Of a stretch of DNA of 64,000 bases, positions 24,576-34,010 are shown piece after piece. The notes beneath the pieces were generated by a model that ran no database searches, was not told the DNA's origin, and saw nothing but the letters and a program-made list of their open reading frames with translations. The position numbers and the translations under genes are program-made. This stretch comes from Desulfobulbaceae bacterium (GTDB taxonomy: Bacteria > Desulfobacterota > Desulfobulbia > Desulfobulbales > Desulfobulbaceae): assembly GCA_026987195.1 (NCBI GenBank), contig JALSNC010000301.1, positions 1 to 64,000 of the forward strand, given 5' to 3'. How positions within the stretch are numbered: position 1 is the stretch's first letter; each line of letters begins with the position of its first letter.

Positions 24576-25352
24576 TTATTCCTCCCGGCCGCTGCGGGCG
24601 GCCAGCCAGCGCAGGCCGGCAAAAAAGACCAGGCAGATGAGGATCAGGAGAACGGCCACCGGTCGTGCGTAGCGCAGGCCATAGGACTGAAACCGTTCCC
24701 AGATCAGGATGGGTGCCACCATGGGATGGTAGGCCAGAACCACCACGGCCCCGAATTCGGAGATGCCGCGCGCCCACATCATGATCGCGCCCGAGAGGAT
24801 GGCCCGCCAGCACAGCGGCAGGGTGACCAGGAAAAAGGCCTGCCAGGGCGAGGCGCCCAGGGTGCGGGCCACCTTCTCCAGCCTGGGATCCACGCCGGCA
24901 AAGCCGTCCCGGGCCGCGTTGACCAGGAAGGGCATGGAGACATAGGCCATGGCCAGGCTGATACCGGCCTCGGTGCCGACAAAGGAGATGCCCAGCCTCT
25001 CAAACAGGCCGCCCAGCATAAATTTTCTGCCATAGATCATGAGCAGGGCCACGCCCATGGCCGTGTGCGGGATCATCACCGGCAGGTCCACCAGGCCCTG
25101 GACGATACTCTTGCCGCGAAATTCCCAACGGGCCAGGAGATAGGCCAGGGGAACGCCCAGGAACAGGCCGGCCAGGGTGGCCCGGAGGGCGCACCGCAGT
25201 GTCAGGAGAATGGAGCGGGTCACCTCCCGGTCGGCCAGGGTGGAGGCGAGGATGGCCGGATCGGCGCTGACGATCATGTTGGCCAGGGGCAGGATGAGCA
25301 GCAGGAGCAGCAGTATGGCCGCAACTGGAAAGAGGATGCGAAAACTTTTCAT
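24576..25352 (-). CDS. wtpB: ABC transporter permease, tungstate/molybdate importer
   Basis: The 258-residue protein starts MKSFRILFPVAAILLLLLL at 25352 and has about six membrane helices with the permease loop EKVARTLGASPWQAFFLVTLP (EAA motif) that contacts the ATPase. Membrane topology and length match ModB/WtpB. It lies between the binding-protein and ATPase genes; the gap to the former is 90 bases and holds a type II MITE remnant. Confidence 0.9.
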   Translation of the reverse strand: MKSFRILFPVAAILLLLLLILPLANMIVSADPAILASTLADREVTRSILLTLRCALRATLAGLFLGVPLAYLLARWEFRGKSIVQGLVDLPVMIPHTAMGVALLMIYGRKFMLGGLFERLGISFVGTEAGISLAMAYVSMPFLVNAARDGFAGVDPRLEKVARTLGASPWQAFFLVTLPLCWRAILSGAIMMWARGISEFGAVVVLAYHPMVAPILIWERFQSYGLRYARPVAVLLILICLVFFAGLRWLAARSGREE

Positions 25353-25382
25353 CGTCTCAACCCCCTGCCTCTCCTGGAACCT

Positions 25383-25430
25383 GATAGTTCGCCGCCACTG
25401 GCAGCAAGCTTGCATTTTGCAAGAAATTGT
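25383..25430. repeat. Type II MITE remnant
   Basis: GATAGTTCGCCGCCACTGGCAGC resembles the type II left end; the right end is lost. Confidence 0.45.
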
Positions 25431-25442
25431 CACAGTTACGGG

Positions 25443-26423
25443 TTACCGGCGGACGAGGGCGGCAAGCGAGGGCGCCATCCGCTCCACGCGGCCGCTTGCC
25501 CGGGGCGGAAAGATGGGCGGCTGGCCGTTGGCCTGCATGATCTTCCTTCCCTCGGGCCCGATCACGAAGGCGACAAAGGCCTCGGCCACCTCCCGGTTGG
25601 GGGCCTTTTTGCAGATCGTGATGCCGTAGACCATGGGCTTGCCGGTCTTGGTGACGGTCTCGCCCGGCTTTTTCCCTGAGATCCTGATGGATGCCTGCCT
25701 GTAGTAATCAGCCATGGCCGCGGATTTCAGATTGATCTCGTCGGGGAGGATCACGTAGGGCATGCCGTGCTGCCGGGCAATGGACCGGTAGATGAAGAGA
25801 TAGTCCAGTTCGCCGCTTTCCAGGAGGGCGATCAGATCGGTCTCCTTGGGGCGGATGTTTGCAGGCGGGCAGTGCTGCCGCAGTTTCCGATAGAGGCCGG
25901 GCAGGTGGTAGTACTTCTCGGCAAGCTGCCAGGTGAGCTGGCTGCGGTAGCCGCAGGGATCGGCATCGGGATCGGAGTGCCCGTACCGAACGCCTTTGCG
26001 CAGCAGGATCTCCGGCCAGTTGTCGGAGGTTATCTCGTCGGCAAAGGCCGAGTCGGGACGGTACATGATCGCCATCTCGTTGGTGGCAAAGGCGATGTTC
26101 CAGTCGGCATGATCAGGGATCAGGAGGTTGTCGATCACGGTATAATCGGCAGAGGCCATGACATCGCAGGGTTTGCCAAGATCGGTGATCTTGCGGGCAC
26201 AGGTCCGGGAGCCGGCGGCTTCCCGCAGGATCCGTACCCCGGGATTGGCGGCCATGAAGGCCTCGCTGATCTGTTTGAAAGGGATGGCCAGCGAACCGGC
26301 ATGGAAGATGATCAGGTCGCCCTGCAGGCCACTGGCCCGGGCCGGGCTCAGCAACAGCAGCGGTATCAGCAGGGCAAGGGCGGACCATCTTGTTTCCCGG
26401 GATCTCGTTTTTTCGTGTTTCAT
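25443..26423 (-). CDS. wtpA: WtpA-like tungstate/molybdate-binding protein
   Basis: The 326-residue precursor has a signal peptide (LLIPLLLLSPARA, cleavage near ASG). The mature protein opens LIIFHAGSLAIPFKQISEAF, then PCDVMASADYTVIDNLL, FATNEMAIMYR and PDADPCGYRSQL, a block typical of WtpA-type oxyanion-binding proteins. It captures tungstate or molybdate in the periplasm for WtpBC. Its ATG overlaps the stop of the regulator gene upstream (ATGA). Tungsten versus molybdenum preference cannot be read from sequence. Confidence 0.9.
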   Translation of the reverse strand: MKHEKTRSRETRWSALALLIPLLLLSPARASGLQGDLIIFHAGSLAIPFKQISEAFMAANPGVRILREAAGSRTCARKITDLGKPCDVMASADYTVIDNLLIPDHADWNIAFATNEMAIMYRPDSAFADEITSDNWPEILLRKGVRYGHSDPDADPCGYRSQLTWQLAEKYYHLPGLYRKLRQHCPPANIRPKETDLIALLESGELDYLFIYRSIARQHGMPYVILPDEINLKSAAMADYYRQASIRISGKKPGETVTKTGKPMVYGITICKKAPNREVAEAFVAFVIGPEGRKIMQANGQPPIFPPRASGRVERMAPSLAALVRR

Positions 26424-27364
26424 GGTTTTTCCATTTTTTCTGTTCGGACAGAATCCCGGGGAAAGACCATTCGCGACGACAGGCTGAGGTCATAGCCGGG
26501 CAGTTCCGCGGCCAGGGTATGGAAGTCCGGCTCGTGGAGGAGACCGAGAAAGAGCTGCACGCCCTTTTCAAAAAACATCTCCCGCCGGATCAGCAGGTCG
26601 AACCGTTCATGGCAGAGCGGCAGGAAGTCGAGCCCCAGCAGGCCGGCCACGGCTCGGATGCAGGGTGCGGCATCGGCGCGGCCGGCCAGCACCTCGAGGC
26701 CGACGTCCAGGTGTCGCTGGAATTCGCGGTCGTAGCCGGCAATATCCTCTCCCTTGATGCCGCTGCGGATCAGTTCCCGGTCCAGCAGCAGTCTGGTGCC
26801 GGTGCCCACCGGCCGGTTGACGATCCTGACACCGGGCCGCCCCAGGTCGCTGATCGAGGTGACCGCCTTGGGATTGCCCCGGGCGAGCAGGATTCCCTGC
26901 TCACGCCTGCAGAAGTTGATCACCGCCGGAAGCTGTCCCAGTTCCTCCCTGGCAAAGGAAAAGTTGTATTCACCGCCCTCTTCCTGCAACAGGTGACTGG
27001 CCGCCATGTGGCACTGATTGCGGCCCAGGGCCCGCAGTCCGCCCATGCTGCCGATATCGGCCATCACCATCAGGTGGTCGGGATGGAGACGGTTGAAGAG
27101 GGTGATCGTCCTCTCCAGCAGGATGTCGTTGCTGCCGCAGAGGATGATCAGGCCGTGCCCCGGACCGCCCGCTGTCCCGGGACCAGGATGGTTGACGGTC
27201 TGCCGGTCCAGCCACCGCTCCACGAGATGCCGGGGAAAGGTCCACTTGCCCGTAACCTTGGTGGCCGGCAGGCCTTTTTCGGCGATCAGGGCATAGACCA
27301 TCTTCTCGTTGACCTTGAGGTAGCGCGCCACCTCGCGGGTGGTCATCAGCCGTTCCTCCTGCAT
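26420..27364 (-). CDS. HTH regulator with periplasmic-binding-protein-like domain
   Basis: From MQEERLMTTREVARYLKV the protein has 314 residues. An excisionase-type helix-turn-helix (residues 7-55, NEKMVYALIAEKGLPATKV) is joined to a PBP-like domain (GSNDILLERTITLFNRLHPD ... NRPVGTGTRLLLDRELI) that probably binds the transported oxyanion. Both ATG 27364 and the internal ATG 27346 have good AGGAGG sites. It is the first gene of the wtpABC operon and likely a co-effector-dependent regulator of it, a common layout for molybdate and tungstate transport. Confidence 0.85.
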   Translation of the reverse strand: MQEERLMTTREVARYLKVNEKMVYALIAEKGLPATKVTGKWTFPRHLVERWLDRQTVNHPGPGTAGGPGHGLIILCGSNDILLERTITLFNRLHPDHLMVMADIGSMGGLRALGRNQCHMAASHLLQEEGGEYNFSFAREELGQLPAVINFCRREQGILLARGNPKAVTSISDLGRPGVRIVNRPVGTGTRLLLDRELIRSGIKGEDIAGYDREFQRHLDVGLEVLAGRADAAPCIRAVAGLLGLDFLPLCHERFDLLIRREMFFEKGVQLFLGLLHEPDFHTLAAELPGYDLSLSSRMVFPRDSVRTEKMEKP

Positions 27365-27377
27365 TGCCAGCCTCCTG

Positions 27378-27425
27378 CCGTAACCATTCGCCGCTATCGG
27401 CAACGACCTTGAAATACCGGGACGT
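27378..27425. repeat. Type II MITE fragment
   Basis: GTAACCATTCGCCGCTATCGG, then CCTTGAAATACCGG: the left part of a type II element, just upstream of the regulator gene. Confidence 0.6.
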
Positions 27426-27521
27426 TCACCCCATATCCATGACGTGGTGAGGGTGTCACCACCAGGCAGGGGCACATGGAGCAGGTCGGCCCTGGCCGTA
27501 CCCGCACCACCGAAATAGTTC

Positions 27522-27602
27522 ATCGCTATCGGCAACTACCTGAAAAGACCGATACTTTTGGTAAAAGTTCAGCGGTGCGTCATTCCGTGAGGGGGTACAT
27601 CA
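27522..27602. repeat. Type II MITE fragment
   Basis: ATAGTTCATCGCTATCGGCAAC, then CTTTTGGTAAAAGTTCAGCGG, ending where the 61-bp type I element and its duplication begin. Confidence 0.6.
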
Positions 27603-27610
27603 TGCATGCC

Positions 27611-27671
27611 GTAACCCCTCACGGGATAACCAACCATCGGTTTTCTCGACCACAATCCTGTGGGCGCTTAC
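27611..27671. mobile_element. Minimal type I MITE (61 bp) with exact duplication
   Basis: GTAACCCCTCACGGG to CCTGTGGGCGCTTAC, with the central hairpin of longer copies missing. TGCATGCC stands at 27603-27610 and again at 27672-27679. The remaining spacer to 28015 is AT-rich around 27765-27815 and probably contains the promoter of the DUF5335 gene. Confidence 0.9.
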
Positions 27672-28015
27672 TGCATGCCTGTGGTCCTGAAGCGCGACAG
27701 CCGCGGATGGCAACGGGGCAGACAATACACTTCCTGGTAAGTTCCTGTCAATTCAATTCTGTTGCCACTCTTTAGATTTGGAAAATAACCGATAATAACG
27801 AATTATTACAGAGACGGACAGGTAGTGCCGCGTCAGGCGTGTTGACAATGACCATCGGAACGGCCCGGAACGATCAATGGCCCACCGTCGTCCCGATCTG
27901 CCGGTTGCCGATTTTCCCGGAAAAAAACAATTTTCCCTTAACAAGGCGGGACAGGGTGCTTAGATTCTGCTGGGAAAGGGAAAATCAGGAAACCAGGAAA
28001 AAAGGAGGTAGCAAT

Positions 28016-28342
28016 ATGGCATGGAGAAAACTCGAAAAGTCTGAAGCCGAGGCCTATTGTGACACACTGTCCAGAGCGCTGAAAGACAACCAGGCCGAGA
28101 TCGAGATCATGGCCGTGGGGGTTATGGACAGAAAGGAGACCGCATGGATCAGGATCCATGGTCTCACCTATAATCCGGATGAGGATATTCTCTACATTTA
28201 CTGCGACAATCTGGATCACCAGATCAAGAAACCTCGCGAGATCAACCTCTACGAAACCGACAGCGGTCTGGAAATGATCGAGATCGTTGCCGCCGACGGC
28301 TATAAACATCTGCTGCACTTCAGGAAGCCGGTCAAGGCCTGA
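28016..28342 (+). CDS. DUF5335-like small protein
   Basis: ATG 28016 is preceded by AAAGGAGGTAGC. The 108-residue cytoplasmic protein (MAWRKLEKSEAEAYCDTLSR ... WIRIHGLTYNPDEDILYIYC ... KKPREINLYETD) matches my memory of DUF5335, whose function is unknown. The sequence is mixed alpha/beta without catalytic motifs. It is followed by an 11-bp perfect hairpin (28365-28393) and then marC. Confidence 0.75.
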   Translation: MAWRKLEKSEAEAYCDTLSRALKDNQAEIEIMAVGVMDRKETAWIRIHGLTYNPDEDILYIYCDNLDHQIKKPREINLYETDSGLEMIEIVAADGYKHLLHFRKPVKA

Positions 28343-28364
28343 TTCAGCGCTTTCTCCCGGCCCT

Positions 28365-28393
28365 GCCATTCCCGCTTTCATGGCGGGAATGGC
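28365..28393 (+). terminator. Perfect 11-bp hairpin after the DUF5335 gene
   Basis: GCCATTCCCGC and GCGGGAATGGC pair fully around TTTCATG. No T run follows, so it may stabilise the transcript end or attenuate rather than terminate fully. Confidence 0.5.
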
Positions 28394-28410
28394 GCGCTGA
28401 TCTGTCACAA

Positions 28411-29052
28411 ATGATCTTCTCCCCCCATTACACCCTCTACGCCAAGGCCGTGGTCGGCCTGCTTTCCATTGTCAATCCCATGGGCGCCATTCCGGTCTTT
28501 CTGTCGCTGTGCGGGGAGCGCAGTCCTGCCGAACGAAAACATATCGCCCGCCGCGCCGCCCTGGCCGTGTGCCTGATCCTGGCGATCTCGGCCTGGACCG
28601 GCGAGGCGCTGCTCCGCTTTTTCGGCATCAGCCTGCCCGCCTTCCGGGCCGGTGGCGGGCTGCTGATCCTGCTGATGGCCATTGCCATGATGCACGCCCG
28701 TCTCAGTCCCTCACGGCAGAGCAGGACCGAGGCCGAGGAAGCGGACAGCCGGGAGGATATCGCCGTGGTTCCCCTGGCCATTCCCCTCATGGCCGGTCCC
28801 GGCGCCATCAGCATGGTCATCGTCGACACCCACCAGGCCGCAGGGCCGGCCAGCAGACTGGCGCTCACCGCCGTCATCGCTGTGGTGGCCCTTGTTGTCT
28901 GGCTGGTTCTCCATCTTGCCGAACCCATCGGCAGCAGGCTCGGTATTACCGGGCTCAATATCGCCACCAGGGTCATGGGGCTTCTCCTTGCCGCCATCGG
29001 CATCCAGATGATGGCCGAGGGATTGATCAGATTGTTTCCGGGGCTGGCATAG
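28411..29052 (+). CDS. MarC family integral membrane protein
   Basis: The 213-residue protein has six predicted membrane helices. The opening LYAKAVVGLLSIVNPMGAIPVF with its N-P-x-G motif and VPLAIPLMAGPGAISMVIV identify the MarC/UPF0056 family. Function in this family is unclear; the early link to multiple antibiotic resistance was not confirmed. It lies 3 bases before the mechanosensitive channel gene, so the two are likely co-transcribed. Confidence 0.9.
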   Translation: MIFSPHYTLYAKAVVGLLSIVNPMGAIPVFLSLCGERSPAERKHIARRAALAVCLILAISAWTGEALLRFFGISLPAFRAGGGLLILLMAIAMMHARLSPSRQSRTEAEEADSREDIAVVPLAIPLMAGPGAISMVIVDTHQAAGPASRLALTAVIAVVALVVWLVLHLAEPIGSRLGITGLNIATRVMGLLLAAIGIQMMAEGLIRLFPGLA

Positions 29053-29055
29053 ATC

Positions 29056-32000
29056 ATGGTCACAGAGAGAATTCCAGGGCCGATCCGCCAGGGCAGGGCA
29101 CAGGCGGGGCCATCGCAGGGCGCGGGCCGGTGGTGGTTCTGTTGCCTGGTGCTGCTGCTGGTCCTTTTCCCGGTTACGGCCCGGCCTGCAGACGCCGATG
29201 GTGACTCCCTGCGGGTGGGCCGTAATGCCGTGCGGGCAGAGGCCGCTGCCCTGAAGAAGCTGCAGGCCGATGTGACGCGGCAGAAAAAGGACCTGGAGGC
29301 CCGCCTGGCACGGCTGCGCGAGGAAACCGTCTCCGCCACCATGCTGGAGGAGACCCGGCTGGCCATGGAATCGGCCCGGCTCAAGGTCCGTTCGGTGGAT
29401 CTCGACTTGACCAATGAGCAGCAGAAGATCCAGGCCCTCCAGGCCAGGATCAAAGAGATCAGCACCCGGCTCGCCACCCCTGCCGGTGCCGGCAAGGGAA
29501 AAGAACAGGAGGATGCCGCCGGGTTCAAGAAGACACTTGGAGATCTGCGGGCCCTGCTGGCCGTGGAACAGCAACGGCTTGCCCAGCTCGAGGAACGTCA
29601 GGAACTGCTGCGGGAAGAGGCCGCCATGGCGGCCTCCTGGTGGCAGAACGTGCAGGCGGTTTATCAGCAGCAGCAGAAAAAACGGCACCGTGAATCCATC
29701 GAGGAGCTGCAGCACCGGCTGCAGGTGGAGGAGCAGAGAGTCCAGGAGGAGACAGCCCGGCTGCAGAAGGAGCTCGCCGGCCTCACCGGTGATGATCGGC
29801 AGACCGCTGCCCGGCGGGACCTGATCCACTGGCGCATGGAGGCGATTGACGAATCGCTCAATGTCCTGCGCACCCGGCTCAGGATCCAGGAGATCAGCAG
29901 CAGACTGGATGCCATGAATCTGGGTGGCGGCACCGCTCTGAGTGCGGAAACCCTCAAGACATATCAGCAGACACTGCAGCAGCTTGCCGCAGAGGTGGGG
30001 CAGCTCCGGACCCTGACCGCCAGCAAGCTGGATGTCTTCAGTCAGCAGTGGGCCCTGCTCCAGAAACAGTATGCCCTGAAAGAAATCCAGGCCAGGATTT
30101 TCAAGAAGGAGAAGAAGATTCTCCTTGGCATCATCGACAGCCTCAATCGCCAGCTTGACAGTCTCAAGTCCCTTGCCGATCAGATCGATCGGGACCTGAA
30201 GAGTGCGCGCGCCGCCTATGCCGCCAACGTCAAACAGAGCCTGACCGCCCGCCAGAGGCTGCCCCGTGATCTGGCCACCTGGAAAAACCTCTTTTTTGAA
30301 TTTCTCTCCCTGCCCCGTTCCTTTGCCACCATCACCGGTGATATCGCCGGCCAGATGACCTCGGGCTGGGACGGTACCGGCACCGGCAGACGCCTGATCT
30401 TTTTCGGTTCACTCCTGCTGCTCGTCCTGCTCAGTCTCGCCCTGGGGCGTCTGCCCGGCCCTCCCGCCGGTCCAAAAGCCCAGGACCTCCGGTTCACGGT
30501 CAAGGCCAGGGCCATCTTCATGGCCCTGCTGCGCGGCTGCCGCCCCGTGCTCCTGGTGGGAGGCACCCTGCTGCTCCTGGGACGGCTCGCTGCCATCGAA
30601 GCCGCCTCTTTCCGGGTCCTGCTGCTGGTGGTCAGCATCTGGTTCGTCCTCCAGCTCGTCATCAAGCTCAGTTACTGGGTCTTTATTTCACCCATGGTGG
30701 CGCCGGAACACCGGCAGCCGCGCCTTCATGCCGCCATTGTCGGCGTTGCCGGGATGAGTGCCCTGTTCACCCTGCTGGTGGGCCTGGGCAACATCGGTCT
30801 GCTGTCGACGGAACTGCGGGACGTGATCGACCGGGGTTTCATGTTCCTCCTCCTCGTGGTCGTCTACCTGTTCATGCGGTTGCGGACCCTGCTGGTGGAC
30901 AGGATCAAGGCCGAGTGGAAATCCGGGTTCTGGGTCAAGCTGGTTGCCCTGGGCAGTCTCTCCATTCCCCTCACCGCCCTCACCGCCGCCCTTGTCGGCC
31001 TGGCCGGCTACATCAACCTGGCCTGGTTCGTGGCGGCCCAACTGGCCATTTTCCTCGGCGTGATCATGGTCTGGATGGTGGCCCGGGACCTGGTCCGGGA
31101 TCTGCTCCGAAACTGGAGACAGCGCCTGGAACGCCGTGGCGGCGCCCGTGAATCCCTGGGCCCGCGGATGGTCGACTCCCTGGAGCATATGGTGCAACTG
31201 GTGCTGGTGGTGCTCGTGCTCTGGAGCCTGGCCAGGCTTTATGGCTGGGGCAGCGGCAATGCGGTGAGCGGGTTTCTCAAGAGCTGGCTCGGCTATCCCC
31301 TGTTCCATGTGGGCGGACAGACCGTTACTCTCCTCAATGTGGCCGCCACCCTCTTTCTGCTGGTCCTGGTCTTCTATCTCGGTGGCCTGGCCCGGCAGGT
31401 CGCCTACTGGTTCTTCTACCGCAATGTCAGTGATCGGGGGCTGCGCAACAGCCTTTCCATCTTCACCCAGTACGCGGTCCTGGTGGTGGGAGTGCTGGTT
31501 GCCCTCAACACCATGGGCTTCAACCTGACCAGCCTGACCGTCTTTGCCGGCGCTCTGGGTGTGGGAATCGGCTTTGGTCTGCAGAATATCGCCAACAACC
31601 TGATCTCCGGCCTCATCCTGCTTGCCGAGCGGCCGGTCCGCATCGAGGACTGGGTCACCATTGGCGACAAACAGGGCGTGATCACTCGCATCGGTATCCG
31701 TTCCCTGACCCTGAAGACCTGGAACAACCAGGAGGTCATCCTGCCCAATGCGCAGCTCATCACCGAGCCGGTGACCAACTGGACCCTGTCCGACAGGATG
31801 ATCCGCACGGTCTTCCAGGTGGGTATCCATTACCGTGATGATCCGCACCGGGCCCGCGATGTCATTCTCGATGCCGTTTCCATGGTGCCCGCGGTATCGC
31901 TGGATCCGGCGCCGCGGGTGTTTCTGACCGAGTTCGGCAACTCCTCGGTCAACTTCCGGGTCGAGTTTTTTTCCGAGTCTGATGGCCAGTCCGGCCAGCT

Positions 32001-32202
32001 GGAGGTGAAATCCACCGTGATGTTCGCCATCTGGGATGCGCTCAAGGATGCCGATATCGGTATTCCCTTCCCGCAGCAGGATATCTATATCAAGGAACTG
32101 CCCTCCGGTGTGGTGGCGGAGCTGCAATCGCCTTCTCCTGAAGAGACCTTCACCGGAGACGGGGGAAAACCCGGGCAACCGGCTGCCGGTCCGGCACGAT
32201 AG
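29056..32202 (+). CDS. Large mechanosensitive ion channel of the MscS/MscK type
   Basis: The 1048-residue protein has a signal segment, a long periplasmic coiled-coil region (about 50-410, many Glu/Gln/Leu heptads), about eleven membrane helices, and a C-terminal MscS core: pore helix VFAGALGVGIGFGLQNIANN, then LISGLILLAERPVRIEDWVT and the beta domain with NNQEVILPNAQLI. The architecture is that of MscK (KefA), which releases osmolytes when membrane tension rises. The N-terminal coiled coils may sense envelope components. Confidence 0.9.
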   Translation: MVTERIPGPIRQGRAQAGPSQGAGRWWFCCLVLLLVLFPVTARPADADGDSLRVGRNAVRAEAAALKKLQADVTRQKKDLEARLARLREETVSATMLEETRLAMESARLKVRSVDLDLTNEQQKIQALQARIKEISTRLATPAGAGKGKEQEDAAGFKKTLGDLRALLAVEQQRLAQLEERQELLREEAAMAASWWQNVQAVYQQQQKKRHRESIEELQHRLQVEEQRVQEETARLQKELAGLTGDDRQTAARRDLIHWRMEAIDESLNVLRTRLRIQEISSRLDAMNLGGGTALSAETLKTYQQTLQQLAAEVGQLRTLTASKLDVFSQQWALLQKQYALKEIQARIFKKEKKILLGIIDSLNRQLDSLKSLADQIDRDLKSARAAYAANVKQSLTARQRLPRDLATWKNLFFEFLSLPRSFATITGDIAGQMTSGWDGTGTGRRLIFFGSLLLLVLLSLALGRLPGPPAGPKAQDLRFTVKARAIFMALLRGCRPVLLVGGTLLLLGRLAAIEAASFRVLLLVVSIWFVLQLVIKLSYWVFISPMVAPEHRQPRLHAAIVGVAGMSALFTLLVGLGNIGLLSTELRDVIDRGFMFLLLVVVYLFMRLRTLLVDRIKAEWKSGFWVKLVALGSLSIPLTALTAALVGLAGYINLAWFVAAQLAIFLGVIMVWMVARDLVRDLLRNWRQRLERRGGARESLGPRMVDSLEHMVQLVLVVLVLWSLARLYGWGSGNAVSGFLKSWLGYPLFHVGGQTVTLLNVAATLFLLVLVFYLGGLARQVAYWFFYRNVSDRGLRNSLSIFTQYAVLVVGVLVALNTMGFNLTSLTVFAGALGVGIGFGLQNIANNLISGLILLAERPVRIEDWVTIGDKQGVITRIGIRSLTLKTWNNQEVILPNAQLITEPVTNWTLSDRMIRTVFQVGIHYRDDPHRARDVILDAVSMVPAVSLDPAPRVFLTEFGNSSVNFRVEFFSESDGQSGQLEVKSTVMFAIWDALKDADIGIPFPQQDIYIKELPSGVVAELQSPSPEETFTGDGGKPGQPAAGPAR

Positions 32203-32236
32203 TTCTTGACAGGCATGCGGGGTGGTGGATTATTAG

Positions 32237-32435
32237 GTAGAAGTTCAGCAGCACGCCATCCGGGGTCTTCGCTTGCCTGCACGCGCTCGCGGCTGACCGC
32301 ATAGGTAGTCTATCGGAGTCTCCCTGCGGTCGCTTACCCGCGGTCAGGCACGCCTGCACAAATCTGCGGCCCCTGAGAGCGCTTGCACCATTGTGGTCGG
32401 ACAAACCGATGTGTAGCCATCCCGTGAGGGGGTAC
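32237..32435. mobile_element. Chimeric MITE (type II left, type I right)
   Basis: From GTAGAAGTTCAGCAGCACGCC to CCCGTGAGGGGGTAC, with CCTGAGAGCGCTTGC inside. No duplication flanks it. The spacer downstream (32436-32625) holds the porin promoter region, with no other structure seen. Confidence 0.65.
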
Positions 32436-32625
32436 CACCGGTTAGGGTGAACCGGGATGGCGGCCGGACCCTCTGCCGCCGATCTCCCGTTCCCTCTGTT
32501 CCGTCGATCGGTGCGCCGGTTGAGATAATTTTTCTGTGTTCCATCTGTTTTTGCGGATTACGCGTTGTATGAGCCTCTGGGCGCCAGGTGTTCTGATGCC
32601 CGCAAACAGCAACAAGGGAGATGGT

Positions 32626-33843
32626 ATGATGAAGAAACGGTACCTGTTGGCAATGGCGGTAATTCTGGCTTCCGGCTGCCCCGGCCTGCACAGTGCCCAT
32701 GCCGGGGCAAAGATCACGATCAGCGATGATTCCAACTTCGATCTTGGTTTCAGGCTGCAGACGCTCTACCTCAACAATGACAGTTCCCGCACCAGCAATA
32801 CCAACGAATTCAAGCTGCGCCGGGCCCGTATCCGCCTCAAGGGCAACGTGACCAAGTGGGTCACCGGATTCCTGCAGACCGATTTCGCCGACGATGACAT
32901 CAACACCGGCGGTGATGTGCGGCTGATCGACGGCTGGATCATGATCAAGCCGCACGAGCTGTTCAACGTGATCGGCGGGCTGCAGATGGCGCCCGTGACC
33001 CGGGAGGGGATGACCTCCTCGGGCGGGGCCATGACCATGGACCGGCCCGGTATCAACAATTATATGCTCACCTGGGGCTCCCGCGGTCGGGTCGCCTTCA
33101 ATACCGCCAGTCTTGCCGGCACCAGGGACGGGCTTGGCGGCGACGTCATGGTCCGTGACCTGGGTTTTTCCCTGTTCGGCAGCACTTCCTTCACCGACAG
33201 CGCCCATTTCAAGTATTACCTGGGCGTCTTCGAGGGGCAGGATCCCGCCACCAGGTCATCGGATTCGCAGCGCTATACCGGTCGGGTCCAGTTCAACTTC
33301 CTCGATGCCGAAAGCGGCCTGTTCAATCTCTCCACCTATCTCGGCAAGAAGAAGACCATTGCCCTGGGGGCAGGCTACGATACACAGAACGATGTCGCCA
33401 TCGACAGCCTTACCGGGGAGAAGATCAACTATACTTTCTATACCTTTGATGCCTTTGCCGAGTATCCCTTGGGACCCGGTGCGGTGACCGCGGAGATGGC
33501 CTATAATGACCTGGACCTCGACGACGCCCGCGGTGTGCTCGCGGACGAGAAGACCGGCACCCCGTTTGCCGGGGCAGTGGCGGCACCGCAGTCCCAGGGC
33601 AGCGGTTTCTATGCCCAGGTCGGCTATTACATCGACAAGTGGCAGCCCTGGCTGATGTATGAGCAGTGGGACAGCGACGCAGCCGACGATGCCGGCGACT
33701 GGCATGCATACCGTGTCGGCCTGTCCTATTTCATCAAGGGCCACAATGCCAACGTCAAGATCGGCTATGAAAAACTGACCAACGACACACCCGGCGAAGA
33801 GGATAGCGATACCTTTGTTGTCGGCTTCTATGTCACCTACTGA
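32626..33843 (+). CDS. Outer-membrane porin, phosphate-selective porin O/P type
   Basis: The 405-residue precursor has a signal peptide (MMKKRYLLAMAVILASG, mature from about AGAKITISDD). The mature part is a run of amphipathic beta strands (FDLGFRLQTLYLNN, FKLRRARIRLKGNVTKWV, TGFLQTDFADDDI) and ends in a C-terminal aromatic-rich strand (DTFVVGFYVTY) as outer-membrane barrels do. The RARIRLKG block is characteristic of the OprO/OprP family. The ion or solute is unknown. AGGGAG lies five bases before ATG 32626. Confidence 0.88.
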   Translation: MMKKRYLLAMAVILASGCPGLHSAHAGAKITISDDSNFDLGFRLQTLYLNNDSSRTSNTNEFKLRRARIRLKGNVTKWVTGFLQTDFADDDINTGGDVRLIDGWIMIKPHELFNVIGGLQMAPVTREGMTSSGGAMTMDRPGINNYMLTWGSRGRVAFNTASLAGTRDGLGGDVMVRDLGFSLFGSTSFTDSAHFKYYLGVFEGQDPATRSSDSQRYTGRVQFNFLDAESGLFNLSTYLGKKKTIALGAGYDTQNDVAIDSLTGEKINYTFYTFDAFAEYPLGPGAVTAEMAYNDLDLDDARGVLADEKTGTPFAGAVAAPQSQGSGFYAQVGYYIDKWQPWLMYEQWDSDAADDAGDWHAYRVGLSYFIKGHNANVKIGYEKLTNDTPGEEDSDTFVVGFYVTY

Positions 33844-34010
33844 CGAGCCTGGCACATCCCCCCGGGAATCCCGGCCGGATTCCATCCGTTGGCAGCCGCC
33901 GGCATTCCCGGGCCTTCTCCGCCCAGGCCGTCAAACCCGCCGCAGGCGGCACGGAGACTACTGACTTCTGGCCTTCTGATTTTCTGATCTTCTGCCAAGG
34001 AACCAAGAAC

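Noticed and set aside
27753-27944. 63-codon minus-strand gene
   Set aside because: No ribosome site, covers an AT-rich promoter-like spacer.
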